Shown here: positions 1-9,328 of the stretch, piece after piece
Numbering within the stretch: position 1 is the first letter of the stretch
Layout: the number at the start of each line of letters is the position of its first letter
Position numbers and translations under genes: made by a program
Notes under the pieces: generated by a model
What the model was told of the DNA's origin: nothing
The model's database searches: none
The model's input: the letters and a program-made list of their open reading frames with translations, nothing else
Assembly: GCA_922989275.2 (NCBI GenBank)
Contig: OV277861.1
Coordinates: 49,205,623 to 49,269,622, forward strand
From: Gari tellinella
Lineage: Eukaryota > Mollusca > Bivalvia > Cardiida > Psammobiidae
Direction of reading: 5' to 3'
Length of the DNA stretch: 64,000 nt

Positions 1-220
1 TGGCAACTAAATTCAAGGCCAGAGGTCAAGGTCAAAGAGACCTGAAATTTGTGTCTTGCACATCTTCTACTCCGGATTAACATTTATGCCAATAATCAGG
101 TGAATAAAATGAAACTGAAGGAGGTCTAACCACACTAGATTATGCAGATAGACAGATCAACCAACCGGTGACAGACAGGCTGATTCCAGTATATGTACTT
201 AAAATTTTGTTTATAGGGGT
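1..220. repeat. bivalve-type dispersed repeat, 3' remnant
   Basis: The block holds the phrases aggtcaaggtcaaagagacc, cttctactccgg and agacagatcaaccaac, and ends at gctgattccagtata. From memory these resemble a dispersed repeat common in bivalve genomes. The left part lies outside the window. The assignment to a named repeat is unverified. Confidence 0.5.
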
Positions 221-247
221 ATAGTAATTTTCTTCAAACCGCCTGCT

Positions 248-488
248 TTCACCCATTACCCGAAAGCTTGTTTTCAGTTTTAAAGACAGATGACCACTTA
301 ATGCAGGTTGAAGGTAAAGCAGAATGAGCCTCAAGGTGCATTCTGCTTTACTTTCAGCCTGCTTTAAGCTATTTTCTACTAGGATTTTTTGTGATACATA
401 TTCATGACTGCGTAAAAAGGAATCATTTTCTTCAGTGGACGAATAATTTAAAGGCATAAAAAGTAATAGATATGGGGTAATGGGTTAA
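248..488 (-). mobile_element. Family A TTAA-flanked hairpin MITE
   Basis: The short arm starts ACCCATTACCCGAAAGC and the element ends ATGGGGTAATGGGTTAA. The central stem pairs GCAGGTTGAAGGTAAAGC with its complement. The left TTAA has decayed to TTCA. Confidence 0.85.
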
Positions 489-696
489 ATAATACAGTCA
501 AACTTGATGCTGTGGTAAAAGAACATTCTTTAGAATATCTTCCACACAAGTTTCAGATATATATTGAACAAAAGAAATGCATATCTTTAAGCAAGGTAAA
601 AATGCAGAACTCTGCTACAAGAATTTCAGTACCATTTTTATTCTCCATCAAACAACCATCTGTTTTAAATTTCCTAAAGGTCAACCGTGTGGTCAC

Positions 697-937
697 TTAA
701 CACATTACTCTATAAACACACCTTTTTACGCCTCTAGTTTATTTCTCCACTGAGAAAAAGAGTTCCGATTTATAGTCATGAATATGTGCCATAAGAAAAA
801 AAATAAAATTCTAGCAGCTGGTAGCTTAAAGCATGCTGAAAGTAAAGCTTGAAGGCGCATTCTGCTTTACTTTCAACCAGCTTTTAGTGGTCACCTATTC
901 CTATAAACTAGAAACAGGTCAATGGGTAATGGGTTAA
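697..937 (+). mobile_element. Family A MITE
   Basis: TTAA at both ends. The long arm comes first (ACACCTTTTTACGCC), and the stem has a partial deletion on its left side (AGTAAAGC joined to TTGAAGGCGC). The element ends GGGTAATGGGTTAA. Confidence 0.85.
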
Positions 938-1420
938 AAACAAGATTAACTACTACAGTGCCTTGAGTCTAGACTGTGATCAGGGCTAATTAATGCACTT
1001 GTAATTGTTTCAGAATGGTCCATTACCTCTGTCAATTATATTTTAATCTTCCTATCGTAGGTGACCTTTATGCATTCATCTTTAAACTCCCTATATGTGG
1101 TGTCCTTTATCATGATTAGGAAGTTCTCAATAGATTTATAAAGAACTTGATCCAACCTTTACATAGAGTCATAAAGAACTTGTTCCAACCTTTACATCTA
1201 CTAATGATTAACTTAATCATGGACTGCTCTGAGGTCTATCAAAATGTTCATATGATGTTGGATTAGCCCTTCCAGCTTAGGAGGTCATGGTAATCTAATT
1301 AATCAAACAGGTGATTAAGGTAAGGCGAAGGTAAGCTGAAAGTTTGCTTGTTTGTTACAAACTGACAGACTGACTGTCTCAACTCTAGGATATGGACAAG
1401 ATCACTTAAACAATAAGTCT
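938..1420 (+). repeat. segment repeated in inverted orientation at 57.85-58.27 kb
   Basis: The segment runs from the TTAA end of the neighbouring MITE through TGCCTTGAGTCTAGACTGTG to AAGATCACTTAAACAA. The reverse complement of 57847-58268 matches it along nearly its whole length, with small indels. It does not resemble the MITE families here, and no coding potential was seen. It may be an unknown dispersed repeat or a segmental duplication. Confidence 0.85.
1138..1197. repeat. 33-bp tandem duplication
   Basis: Two copies of ATAAAGAACTTGWTCCAACC followed by TTTACAT, with a 33-bp period. The inverted copy at 58 kb has only one unit, so this duplication came after the two copies separated. Confidence 0.85.
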
Positions 1421-1818
1421 CACATAAATTTTGAAATCTGTGTTAAAATTTTCTAGATCTAATGATTTATGCTTTCAGAAAGACATTTCTTTAATCCAAG
1501 TGAGGAACTTAAATGGGTTGGTTTTGTTTTTATAGACACACCATTAATCAAACCAACCAAGCCTAATTACAGACCAAATTTTAGGAGCTTTCTGCCATAA
1601 ATCATTTTAGTTATCCCATGGTGTTATCTGCTTTAAACAATTGTTGTCTGGTTTCATTTCTTGCATTTAAATTCAAGTTATTTCAACTAGTAAAGAAATA
1701 TTGAAATGAGTGTCAAACAGTTTTGATACTGATCAGACACCATGTGATAGGTAAGACAGTGAAGGGGTTAATTTTAAACTGTCATCTGTCTCTATCAGCA
1801 TTAGCGAGTAAATGCATC
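1421..1818. other. no gene seen
   Basis: AT-rich sequence with no exon-like ORF and no recognisable MITE. A weak inverted repeat (GGTTGGTTTTG against CAAACCAACC) lies near 1513-1560. Confidence 0.5.
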
Positions 1819-2020
1819 TTAACCCTTTCAACCCTAAATATCTCTTGTGGGTATTTATAATCCTTTTGGTCTCTTCTAGCACAGGACTTTCAAACCAGTC
1901 TATTGTTGCACTTTTGGTATGACATAAAAAACCAATGAAAATATAAAACAGTGCAGACTCTGATCAGAGGGCTCCTATAGGAGCCCTCTGATCAGTGTCT
2001 ACACTGTTTGTATAATTATT
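1819..2020 (-). mobile_element. Family C relic
   Basis: Starts TTAACCCTTTCAACCCTA. The stem at about 1951-2008 reads AACAGTGCAGACTCTGATCA then GAGGGCTCC/GGAGCCCTC, and is nearly perfect. The right end has decayed. Confidence 0.65.
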
Positions 2021-2035
2021 ATGTAATCAGTAATC

Positions 2036-2474
2036 TCTACAGAGGGCTGTAGGGTAGAATACCCCTAAGCTTATTTCTAGTTTCAAAGACAGGTGACTGC
2101 TTACAGCAGGTTGACAGTAAACCATGATGTATCTTAACCTACTACCCCATACCTTGATTCTAGCTTGGAAGACAGGGGAAAACTTAAAGCAGTTTGAAAG
2201 TAAAGCAATGTGTATCTTACCCATTTACCAAATAGCTTCTTTTCTAGTTTCAAAGACAGGTGACTGCTTACAGCAGGTTGAAAGTAAAGCAGGATGTATC
2301 TGAACCAACTACCCCATACCTTGATTCTAGTTTGGAAGACAGGTGATCACTTAAAGCATGTTGAAATTAAAGCAGAGTTCACCTTCATGCACATTCTGCA
2401 TTTATTACTCTCAACCTGCTTTAAGTAGAGACTTGTCTGCAAAACCAGTAACAGGCTATGGGGTAAAAGGTTAA
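2036..2474 (-). mobile_element. Family A-derived array with 167-bp tandem duplication
   Basis: Two units of TTTCAAAGACAGGTGACTGC..TACCCCATACCTTGATTCTAG lie 167 bp apart, starting near 2080 and 2247. Each unit is made of family A arm sequence. A more normal stem and a TATGGGGTAAAAGGTTAA end follow at 2360-2474. It looks like unequal exchange between stacked MITEs. Confidence 0.65.
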
Positions 2475-2574
2475 AGGAAGTTTTTAACTTGATTAATACC
2501 GATATCTTGTTTTCCTATTAATCATTTTGAAGTTACAAATTGTGAAAGAATTTGTAAAAGTTATTAGGTGTTTA

Positions 2575-2716
2575 GACAGGTGACAGCTAAAAGCAAGGTT
2601 TAACCTTGCTTTAAGCTGTCACCTGGGGTTTATACAATCATGCAATCAACCTTCATTTTAGTGGTTGTAATGGGAGGTTTTACTATATATCACTCTTTCT
2701 CTTACAGATTTTACTT
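2575..2716. mobile_element. Family D right half, first copy of a local duplication
   Basis: A short stem (AGCAAGGTTTAACCTTGCTT) is followed by AGCTGTCACCTG and ends GGAGGTTTTACTATA. From about 2615 the sequence repeats at 2954-3056, including TATCACTCTTTCTC. Confidence 0.65.
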
Positions 2717-2953
2717 TTAACCCATTACCCCATAAATACTGTATACACCTTTTTACGCCTTTAATTTATTGTTCCGCTGAAGAAAATAGTTACAATCTAT
2801 ACAGTTATGAATATGTGTAATAAGAAATATTTGCTATATACCAGCAGTTGGAAGCTTAAAGCAGGCTTAAGGCGCATTCTGCTTTACTTTCAACCTGCTC
2901 TAAGTGGTCATGTATCTTCAATACTAGAAATAGGCTATGGGGTAATGGGTTAA
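2717..2953 (+). mobile_element. Family A MITE between two direct repeats
   Basis: Complete element with TTAA at both ends and typical long and short arms. It sits exactly between the two copies of a direct repeat of about 105 bp. Confidence 0.85.
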
Positions 2954-3056
2954 GCTGTCACCTGTCTTTTAAACAATCATGCAATCAACCTTTGTTATAG
3001 TGGTTGTAATAGAGAGGTTTTTACTGTATATCACTCTTTCTCTTTCAGATGTTACT
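2954..3056. repeat. second copy of local direct repeat (family D right end)
   Basis: AGCTGTCACCTGTC..AATAGAGAGGTTTTTACTG then TATATCACTCTTTCTC matches 2615-2716 with a few changes. It ends about 13 bp from the minus-strand exon boundary at 3069. Confidence 0.75.
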
Positions 3057-3068
3057 TTATGAGAGTAC

Positions 3069-3195
3069 CTTTGAGGTCTTGGAGGAACTTTTCCTCTATC
3101 ATGGACTTGAGTGGTATCTTGATGGCTGCTACCTCTTTCTCCGCCTTCTCCAAGGCCTCTTTGATAGACAACCCAATCCATTCTGCCTCCTCAAG
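3069..3195 (-). CDS. internal coding exon, unknown protein
   Basis: On the minus strand a good acceptor (TTGTATATTTCAG) is followed by 42 open codons and a donor AAAG|GTACTC. The frame enters in phase 0 and leaves in phase 1. The peptide contains LEEAEWIGLSIKEALEKAEK, then IPLKSMIEEK and FLQDLK. It is rich in Glu, Lys, Ala and Leu and looks helical or coiled-coil-like. GC is clearly above its surroundings, and the other frames contain stops or break at the splice sites. The flanking exons were not found, so this is an isolated piece of a longer gene with large MITE-filled introns. I do not recognise the family. A charged helix of this kind is not diagnostic. Confidence 0.7.
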
Positions 3196-3409
3196 CTGAA
3201 ATATACAACAACGACACATGGGAAATTGGAATACAGACAGTAAATATTACTTTCAAAGAAAAACTTTATTCATCAGGATATTCAAGATGACAAAAAAACA
3301 AAATTTATATGAAAACAACAAAGCTGCCAATAAACTGGATACATCAGTATAAATATACATGTATGTATCACATACTTAAAACCTTAACCTATTTAAGTGT
3401 AGTGTCTAC

Positions 3410-3661
3410 TTAACCAATTACCCAATAAATACGCCTTTTTACACTTTTAATTTATTCCTCCATGGAAGAATATAGTTCTAATTTATACAGTCACAAATCT
3501 ATATTTGAAGATATATGTGCTATATTCAAGCAGATGGTAGCTTAAAGCAGGATGAAAGTAAAGCAGAATGTGCCTTAAGGCACATGCTGCTTTACTTTCA
3601 ACCTGCTTTAAATGGTCATCTATCTTCATAACTAGAAACAGGCTATGGGGTAATGGGTTAA
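3410..3661 (+). mobile_element. Family A MITE
   Basis: TTAACCAATTACCCAATAAA at the left and ATGGGGTAATGGGTTAA at the right. The stem tip is GTGCCTTAAGGCAC and the stem is almost perfect. Confidence 0.9.
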
Positions 3662-3824
3662 GAGAACATTTGCAAACAGTGCAGACCCTGATGATAAACC
3701 TGTTTAAACCCTTTATTCCATTGCCTGTTTTTAGTTTTCATGACAGGTGACCACTTTAAATTGAGGTTGAGAGTAAAACAGAATGCACCTTTAAGGCACA
3801 TTCTGCCTTTTTTTGAGCCTGCGT

Positions 3825-4369
3825 TTAAAGGGACTCTCAACCGGATGGTGTACTTGTCAAAATAAAATAAAATACTCAAATAAAAGCAAATTTGTGGCAT
3901 TATTTGGCTTCTGACATTAAAAAAATATTATCAGTCCAAAAAAAGTCTCAAGAATCGTCACCGAATCTTAGATTTTTAGATATTTTCCATCGTTTTTCTA
4001 TACCGACTAGTAGACGGTATAGTTGTTGTTGTTGCTTCTCTACACGGGCTCAGACATAAACCCGAGCCGAATTGTGAAGTTGTATGCACTTTCGATCGCT
4101 ACACATTGAAATACGTTAAATCGATCTGAGATAAACGGATAGTTCCGTGGTCCATTGGTCTAAGCGGTTTCCCCTATTTTGCCTTCTGTCCACCAATGCC
4201 GGGCCCCGGGTTCGAATCCTACCAGAGACCAATATTTTTTTTTATTGAAATACATTTTTTTAAACAGAATTTATTATCTTAAACTAATTCTTTACCATTT
4301 ATATAAGCGTTTGACACATATTTACAAATCACTATTTTTAATGCACCATCTGGTTGCGAGTCGCTTTAA
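3825..4369 (+). mobile_element. nested TTAA element with 22-bp TIRs and tRNA-like block
   Basis: The left end AGGGACTCTCAACCGGATGG and right end CCATCTGGTTGCGAGTCGCT are inverted repeats with about four mismatches. TTTAAA flanks both sides, giving a 4-bp TTAA duplication. The interior contains CGGGCTCAGACATAAACCCG (a small hairpin) and a tRNA-like block. No transposase ORF is present. Confidence 0.75.
4141..4231 (+). pseudogene. tRNA-like block (degenerate) inside nested element
   Basis: GTGGTCCATTGGTCTAAGCG resembles an A-box half, and GGGTTCGAATCCT at 4208-4220 is a strong B-box (T-loop). A T-rich run follows at 4234. The T-stem pairs poorly and no clean acceptor stem forms, so it is not a functional tRNA gene. 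It is probably a tRNA-derived pol III promoter relic. Confidence 0.55.
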
Positions 4370-4540
4370 AGGTACCATCTTCTAAAATATTGAAAATGTT
4401 TATTAAGATACATAATTATTCATAAAAAAATTGAATTATTTTCTTCAGTAGATAAATAATTCAAATGTGTGTAAAATTGTGTATCAATAGAGTAAAGGAC
4501 TTACATTGAGAAAAGTTACTGAAGATGGATATGGCTGTAC

Positions 4541-4789
4541 TTACCAATTTCCCCATAGCCTGTTTCTAGTTTTGAAGAGAAGTGACCACTTAAAGCAGGT
4601 TGAAAGTAAAGCAGAATGTGCCCTAAGGCACATTCTGCTTTACTTTCAGCCTGCTTTAAGCCATCATCTACTAGAATATAGAAAATTGTTCTTATGCTAC
4701 ATATTCATGAATGTATAATGTAGAACTATTTTCTTCAGTGTTATAATAAATTAGCTGTAAAAAGGTGTATTTATGGGGTAATGGGTTAA
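4541..4789 (-). mobile_element. Family A MITE
   Basis: The short arm starts TTACCAATTTCCCCATAGCC. The stem tip is GTGCCCTAAGGCAC and the element ends TATGGGGTAATGGGTTAA. Confidence 0.9.
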
Positions 4790-5596
4790 TATATATAAGA
4801 GTAATGCCATAATACACAGTAATCTTTCCCAGTTGTCAGTTTAATCACTGTGATCTATGCTTGTATTTCTCATCTCTATATATCATTGTCAAACACTACC
4901 TGCTCCTAAAATGTGTAAATAAACATATGTCTTATGACAAAACATATCATTAAGGTTACACAACTCTTCATAACATCCCACCCCACATCTCACAACCATA
5001 ATGCTTCCCGGGTACATTAGATATTGGTATTACAGTAAACAGACCATCCATTATTTGATGTACCCACTGATAAAAACTTAACAAAACTTCCCAGTACTGA
5101 ATCTACTGATAAAACTTACAAACCTTCTTCTAATAATTGGTAACTGTATTTATGACTGTCCTGAAGCTGTATTTGTTATTTTCACTGTCAAAGATCTGAC
5201 AAAATTGTGAGGCGTGCAGGCCCCCCAGGCTACTTACAGCACACACTGCACAAAATATGACCCCCTTGTTGTTTACCGAAATTTAATTTATGACCTGTAT
5301 CTAAACACAATTTTTCTGCAAAGGATATGAAGGTTTATGTTTGTGTTTTTAGTAATACTTGTGTGCTATTGTGAAGAGCGTGTAACTGTATGTGCTAAAA
5401 CTACTGGATTGGGTCCTTCATATGGATAGTTATGGAACTAAGTCTTTATTTTGAAGAAGGTAAGGAAATTTGAATTTGTTTGGATTATTTACTGTCAAGG
5501 ATTAACATCACAAAGTTCTTGTTTATGACTTTTTTCACTGATAACTACATGTACAATCACCGTTACTTGTTACAGATGGTAATGCTTTATTCTTTC
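4790..5596. other. unique AT-rich stretch with one weak exon candidate
   Basis: No MITE is visible. On the minus strand 5238-5315 has an acceptor ATATCCTTTGCAG, 25 open codons and a donor GTAAGTAG. See the findings. Confidence 0.5.
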
Positions 5597-5854
5597 TTAA
5601 CCCATTTCCCCATTGCCTGTTTCTAGGTTTGAAGACAAGTGCACTTAAAGCAGGTTGAAAGTAAAGCAGAATGCACCATAAGGTGCATTCTGGTTTACTT
5701 TCAGTCTGCTTTAAGCTACCATCTGCTAAGATAGAAACACTATTTATGATATATACTGTACATGTATTTATGACTGTATAGATTGGAACCATTTTCTGCT
5801 GTGGATGAATAAATTTAAGGCATTAAAATGCAGATGTATGGAGTAATGGGTTAA
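5597..5854 (-). mobile_element. Family A MITE
   Basis: TTAA at both ends. The stem tip GCACCATAAGGTGC is fully paired but differs in sequence from the usual GTGCC/GGCAC tip. Confidence 0.9.
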
Positions 5855-5937
5855 ATAAAGATATCCTCAATATTTGACTGTAACACATGGTTTAGCAAGA
5901 AATGGTATTAACTCTTACAATGCTGAATTTTCAAAGT

Positions 5938-6130
5938 CAGTCAAACTTCGATATCTCGAACTTGTTTCACTACAACTATCCGATAGTTTGACAAATTAAC
6001 TGCATTATTTCAAGCTCGGTTAAGTCGAACATACCATTCTTTCAACGTTAAAACCTGGCTTAGCCACGTTTTAACTTTGAAATACGGGTATGCTTGAAGA
6101 AACCGATTTCGAGATATCGGAGCTTGACTG
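5938..6130. mobile_element. Family F hairpin MITE (CAGTCAAACTTCG ends)
   Basis: Ends CAGTCAAACTTCGATATCTC and GAGATATCGGAGCTTGACTG are inverted repeats. The central arms are GTTAAAACCTGGC/GCCACGTTTTAAC with TTTGAAATACGGGTATG outside. The ends suggest a Tc1/mariner-type, TA-targeting element. Confidence 0.75.
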
Positions 6131-6704
6131 TATGCCCAAAATGATGATGAAGTATGACAAACAGTGCAGACCTTAATCTAGGACTACACTGTTTGTAAAT
6201 GATGGATATATATGGACCCAGCACTGTTAATGTTATTGTTGATATTGAAATGTATAAATAAATTTCCAAGCTGAGTGACTGTCATATTCCAAAAATATAC
6301 TGTTGTCCTGATTTAAAATATACAGAAACAGAGTTACAAATCATATACAATTCAGATCCTTATAAGGACTAACACTTTGTTGGGCCTTATCCAATTTGCA
6401 AAGATCTTAAACATTAATTTTCAGTATTGGTAGGGTCATCTGGTGGTATTTTAATGCATCAATACAGCAGCTGAAAACAAGATTCCATAACATAGTTTGT
6501 AAAGGGAGCTAACTGCAATAGCCAAATTGTAATTAGACTGAACTGATTACTTCCCTTGAACAATCATTCCAGTCAATTTGTATTGCAATGTACAATTTAT
6601 TTTGACAGCATGACATGAATGACAGTTTTAGTGAACGTATGACTGTCTAACCTGTGAATAAATGTGTGTAACAAAGTTAATATTATACACACACAGGTTC
6701 ACAG
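6131..6704. other. mostly unique, small H2-stem relic
   Basis: At 6149-6199 GACAAACAGTGCAGACCTTA..GACTACACTGTTTG is a remnant of the stem used by families B and C. Nothing else was recognised. Confidence 0.5.
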
Positions 6705-6905
6705 TTAACGCTTTGCATGCTGGGTATTTTTTTTGTCAGCAACAATTTGTCGTCTGCTATCGTTCTAAAATAACAATTTTTAAAATTTCTTTTAAATTCA
6801 GGATCAGAATGGCAAACAGATTGGATCCTGATGAAACGCCGCTATACGTGGCTTCTCATCTGGATCCAATCTGTTTGCAGATGTCCAGTTCTAATGTCTT
6901 ACTGT
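6705..6905 (+). mobile_element. Family B hairpin MITE
   Basis: Starts TTAACGCTTTGCATGCTGGG. The stem CAAACAGATTGGATCCTGAT..GGATCCAATCTGTTTG surrounds a degenerate GACGCCGC tip. The right TIR is eroded. Confidence 0.75.
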
Positions 6906-7222
6906 AAGCTCTTACAGTATTTCAAATTGATTTTTTTTCATTTTTTTTCTTCAAAAGACCCATTTCTGTTCAGCTTTAATAGCTGTTACAAGGCAGTAAG
7001 CAAAATGAAACTATAAGTGTATGTGTTCTGATCAGGGTCTACAATGTTCGCAATAAAAACAAATTATGTTGGATTCCAAACAGTAGGGTTAAAAGGACTA
7101 AAAACTGAAACCAACATATCCCATAATCTATCATCCAAAATCACTCCCATGACTCTCTTTGACCTGGTTAATTATTTCAGCAATCATTTTTAAGGCAGCT
7201 ACGTTGGTTAACCCATTGCCCC
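6906..7222. other. no gene seen
   Basis: T-rich sequence with a short H2-stem scrap (TCTGATCAGGGTCTACAATG) near 7026. Nothing else can be supported. Confidence 0.45.
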
Positions 7223-7462
7223 TTAACCCATTACCCCATAAATGCACCTTTTTACACCTCAAATTTACACCTCTACTGAAGAAAATAGTTCCAATTTATA
7301 CTGTTACAAATAAGAAACATAAAAAAAAGTTTTTTATTTTCTAGCAGATAACAGCTTAAAGCAGGATGAAAGTAAAGCAGAATGTGCATGCTTTACTTTC
7401 AGCCTGCTTTAAGTGGTCAAGTATCTTCAAAACTAGTAACAGGCTATGTGGTAATAGGTTAG
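7223..7462 (+). mobile_element. Family A MITE with duplicated tip
   Basis: Full element, ending GTAATAGGTTAG. The terminal 15 bp (TTAACCCATTGCCCC) also occurs immediately upstream at 7208, a tandem duplication of the tip. Confidence 0.85.
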
Positions 7463-8111
7463 AGCTCTAATTATTAGGCTCTTGGGTAAAGGGTTAAATC
7501 AAAGAACATCAATAAACCATTAGAATTCTATCAAGGCAAAAACACATGGAAATTAATAATGACAGAGTGTGAAATTAAAGCCATAATGATTGTCCAAAAT
7601 TCAATATGTTTGATCTTTGTCCTAACACTTTTTTCTCTCCATGGAGTGAGAGTCGGAGATAATGGCTCCAAAAATAGCCGTAGCCTGTGCGGGAGATATT
7701 TGTTACCTTTAATTACCACATCTGTTGTTTTCTTGGTCCAGTTACCTGAATCTAAGACTCGACTCCAGATGGAACCTCTGGAAATCTGTTCCAAGACCTA
7801 AAAATATCTTCCGCCCATGACGGCCATGCAAGAAATCATTCATAGCATCTGTTCTCCGCCTCTTTTGTCAAACGGAACCATGTAATTATAATGCCCCATG
7901 TGGAGAGTTTGTATAGGGTATTTGTAACAGTTTACTATTATAGAACAGCTTTTCCAGTTCACTACTCAAAAGACGGGATCTTAAAAATAGTCAAACTTTT
8001 GATAAGTGACCAGTAAAAAAAGATGAGTAGATAATGTTTTCTGTCTGGTGCAGAAAGTAATGAATTTAGAAGGATCCCAAAGAGGTTTTCAGTAATATTG
8101 TTAGCCTGCCT
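7463..8111. other. unique stretch, one weak minus-strand exon candidate
   Basis: Around 7745-7800 on the minus strand GTCTTGGAACAG is followed by an open stretch ending GATTCAG|GTAACT. It is too short to call. Two frames are open (ISRGSIWSRVLDS or DFQRFHLESSLRFR). No MITE is present. Confidence 0.35.
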
Positions 8112-8150
8112 CAATTACCCATTACTCCATAATCACACCTTTTTACATCT

Positions 8151-8613
8151 TTAACCCATTACCCCTTTGTCTGTTTCCAGTATTGAACATAGTTGACCAC
8201 TTAAAGCAGGTTGAAAGTAAATTTTAAGCAGAATGCGCCTAAACCCATTACCCCATATATACACCTTTTTGCCTTTTATACCTTTAGTTTATTCTTCTAC
8301 AAATGAAAATTGTTCCAATCAGTCATGAATATGGTTTTATAAGCAATAGTTTCTATATTCTAGCAGATTGTAGCTTAAAGCAGACTGAAAGTTAAGCGGA
8401 ATGTGCCTTTTAACAGTAGAAATAGGCTATTGGGGAATGAGTTAAGGTGCATTCTGCTTTACTTTCAGTCTGCTTTAAGTAATATCACCTACAAGGATAT
8501 ATAGAAAATATTTCTTAGGATATATATTCATGACTGTATCAGTTGAAACTATTTTCTTCAGTGGAGGAATGAATGAAACCCATACAAAGGTGTATTTATG
8601 GGGTAAGGGTTAA
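8151..8613 (-). mobile_element. Family A MITE interrupted at its central TTAA
   Basis: The left half runs from TTAACCCATTACCCC to AGCAGAATGCGCC. The right half resumes at GGTGCATTCTGCTTTAC and ends TTATGGGGTAAGGGTTAA. The break is exactly at the stem tip, where a second family A copy sits. Confidence 0.85.
8239..8455 (+). mobile_element. Family A MITE nested in the tip of another family A
   Basis: ACCCATTACCCCATATATAC at the left and TATTGGGGAATGAGTTAA at the right. The stem is partly deleted. It lies in the GCCTTAAGGC tip of the outer copy. Confidence 0.85.
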
Positions 8614-8634
8614 TGTATACTCTCAAAATTCAAT

Positions 8635-8743
8635 AAGATTTTTTTAATATCCTAGAAGAAAGTAGCTTAGAGCAGGGTGAAAGTAAAGCAGAATGCTTTA
8701 AAATAAATACGTAAAAATGTGTATGTATAGAGTAATGAGTTAA
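8635..8743. mobile_element. Family A fragment
   Basis: A left arm piece (ATATCCTAGAAGAAAGTAGC..GCAGAATG) is joined to a right end from the other orientation (ATAGAGTAATGAGTTAA). It is a rearranged remnant. Confidence 0.55.
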
Positions 8744-9103
8744 GATGTCACATGCCTCTAACAAGATAATTGAATGTTTTGTTGAGTGGATGTAATAAGG
8801 GGTTTGCTGGTGGGGTTGGGACTGTATAATGCCTAGATACATTGTCCTATAGTCACTGTAAAGTTGCTTCATATCATCAATTCAGCATAATGGGTGTAAC
8901 AGTTTGTGAGAAATTAGATAATTGTTGCAATGATATTGAGCGAGGTGTGCATAACTTGCCATTAGTGTCACGTTCGGAGATCTGGGTACAAGTATTGGGT
9001 CGGAGTTTCTCACTTATTATCCTCCAAATTCGCACTAAAGAAGAGCATCGGTCTATCACACCTTTCCCAATAGTTGTTACTGAATGGTTGAAACTCGGAA
9101 CTA
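8744..9103. other. no supported gene
   Basis: An open stretch at 8842-9103 continues into the family D element, so it is probably fortuitous. No splice-bounded exon was found. Confidence 0.4.
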
Positions 9104-9328
9104 CAGTAAAACCTCTCTATTACAACCAATCAAGTCAAGGCAAATTGATTGTATAAACGATAGGTGGCAGCTTAAAGCAAGGTGACAGTAAAACAGAAAG
9201 CTCCTAAAGGAGCTTTCTGTTTTACTGTCACCTTGCTTTAAGCCATCCCCTGTCCAAGTCATTACTAGGCTGTGGTAAACACATTATCATTAACACAATT
9301 TAGTGGTCGTAATAGAGAGGCGTTACTG
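9104..9328. mobile_element. Family D hairpin MITE (CAGTAAAACCTCTC ends), TA duplication
   Basis: CAGTAAAACCTCTCTATTAC at the left and AATAGAGAGGCGTTACTG at the right, with TA on both sides. The perfect stem AAAGCAAGGTGACAGTAAAA..CAGAAAGCTCC and its complement resembles the family A stem. Confidence 0.9.

Larger units (their letters stand above)
3704..4504 (-). mobile_element. Family A MITE split by a nested 545-bp element
   Basis: The left part (TTAAACCCTTTATTCCATTG through the stem to GCCTGCGTTTAAA) is at 3704-3828. The right part resumes with GGTACCATCTTCTAAAATAT and reaches the decayed end AGAGTAAAGGACTTAC. The interruption is at the TTAA in the outer stem. Confidence 0.8.

Noticed and set aside
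140..457. 105-codon minus ORF and many similar ORFs containing LKQAESKAECALRHILLYFQ
   Set aside because: This peptide recurs because it is a translation of the family A stem. It is repeat sequence, not a protein family.
4141..4231. functional tRNA gene
   Set aside because: The B-box is good but the T-stem and acceptor stem do not pair, and the block lies inside a transposable element.
7531..7801. overlapping ORFs on both strands
   Set aside because: Both strands are open, no complete exon structure is supported, and only a weak 50-bp candidate remains.
8842..9156. 104-codon plus ORF
   Set aside because: It runs into the family D element, and its last part is the MITE end.
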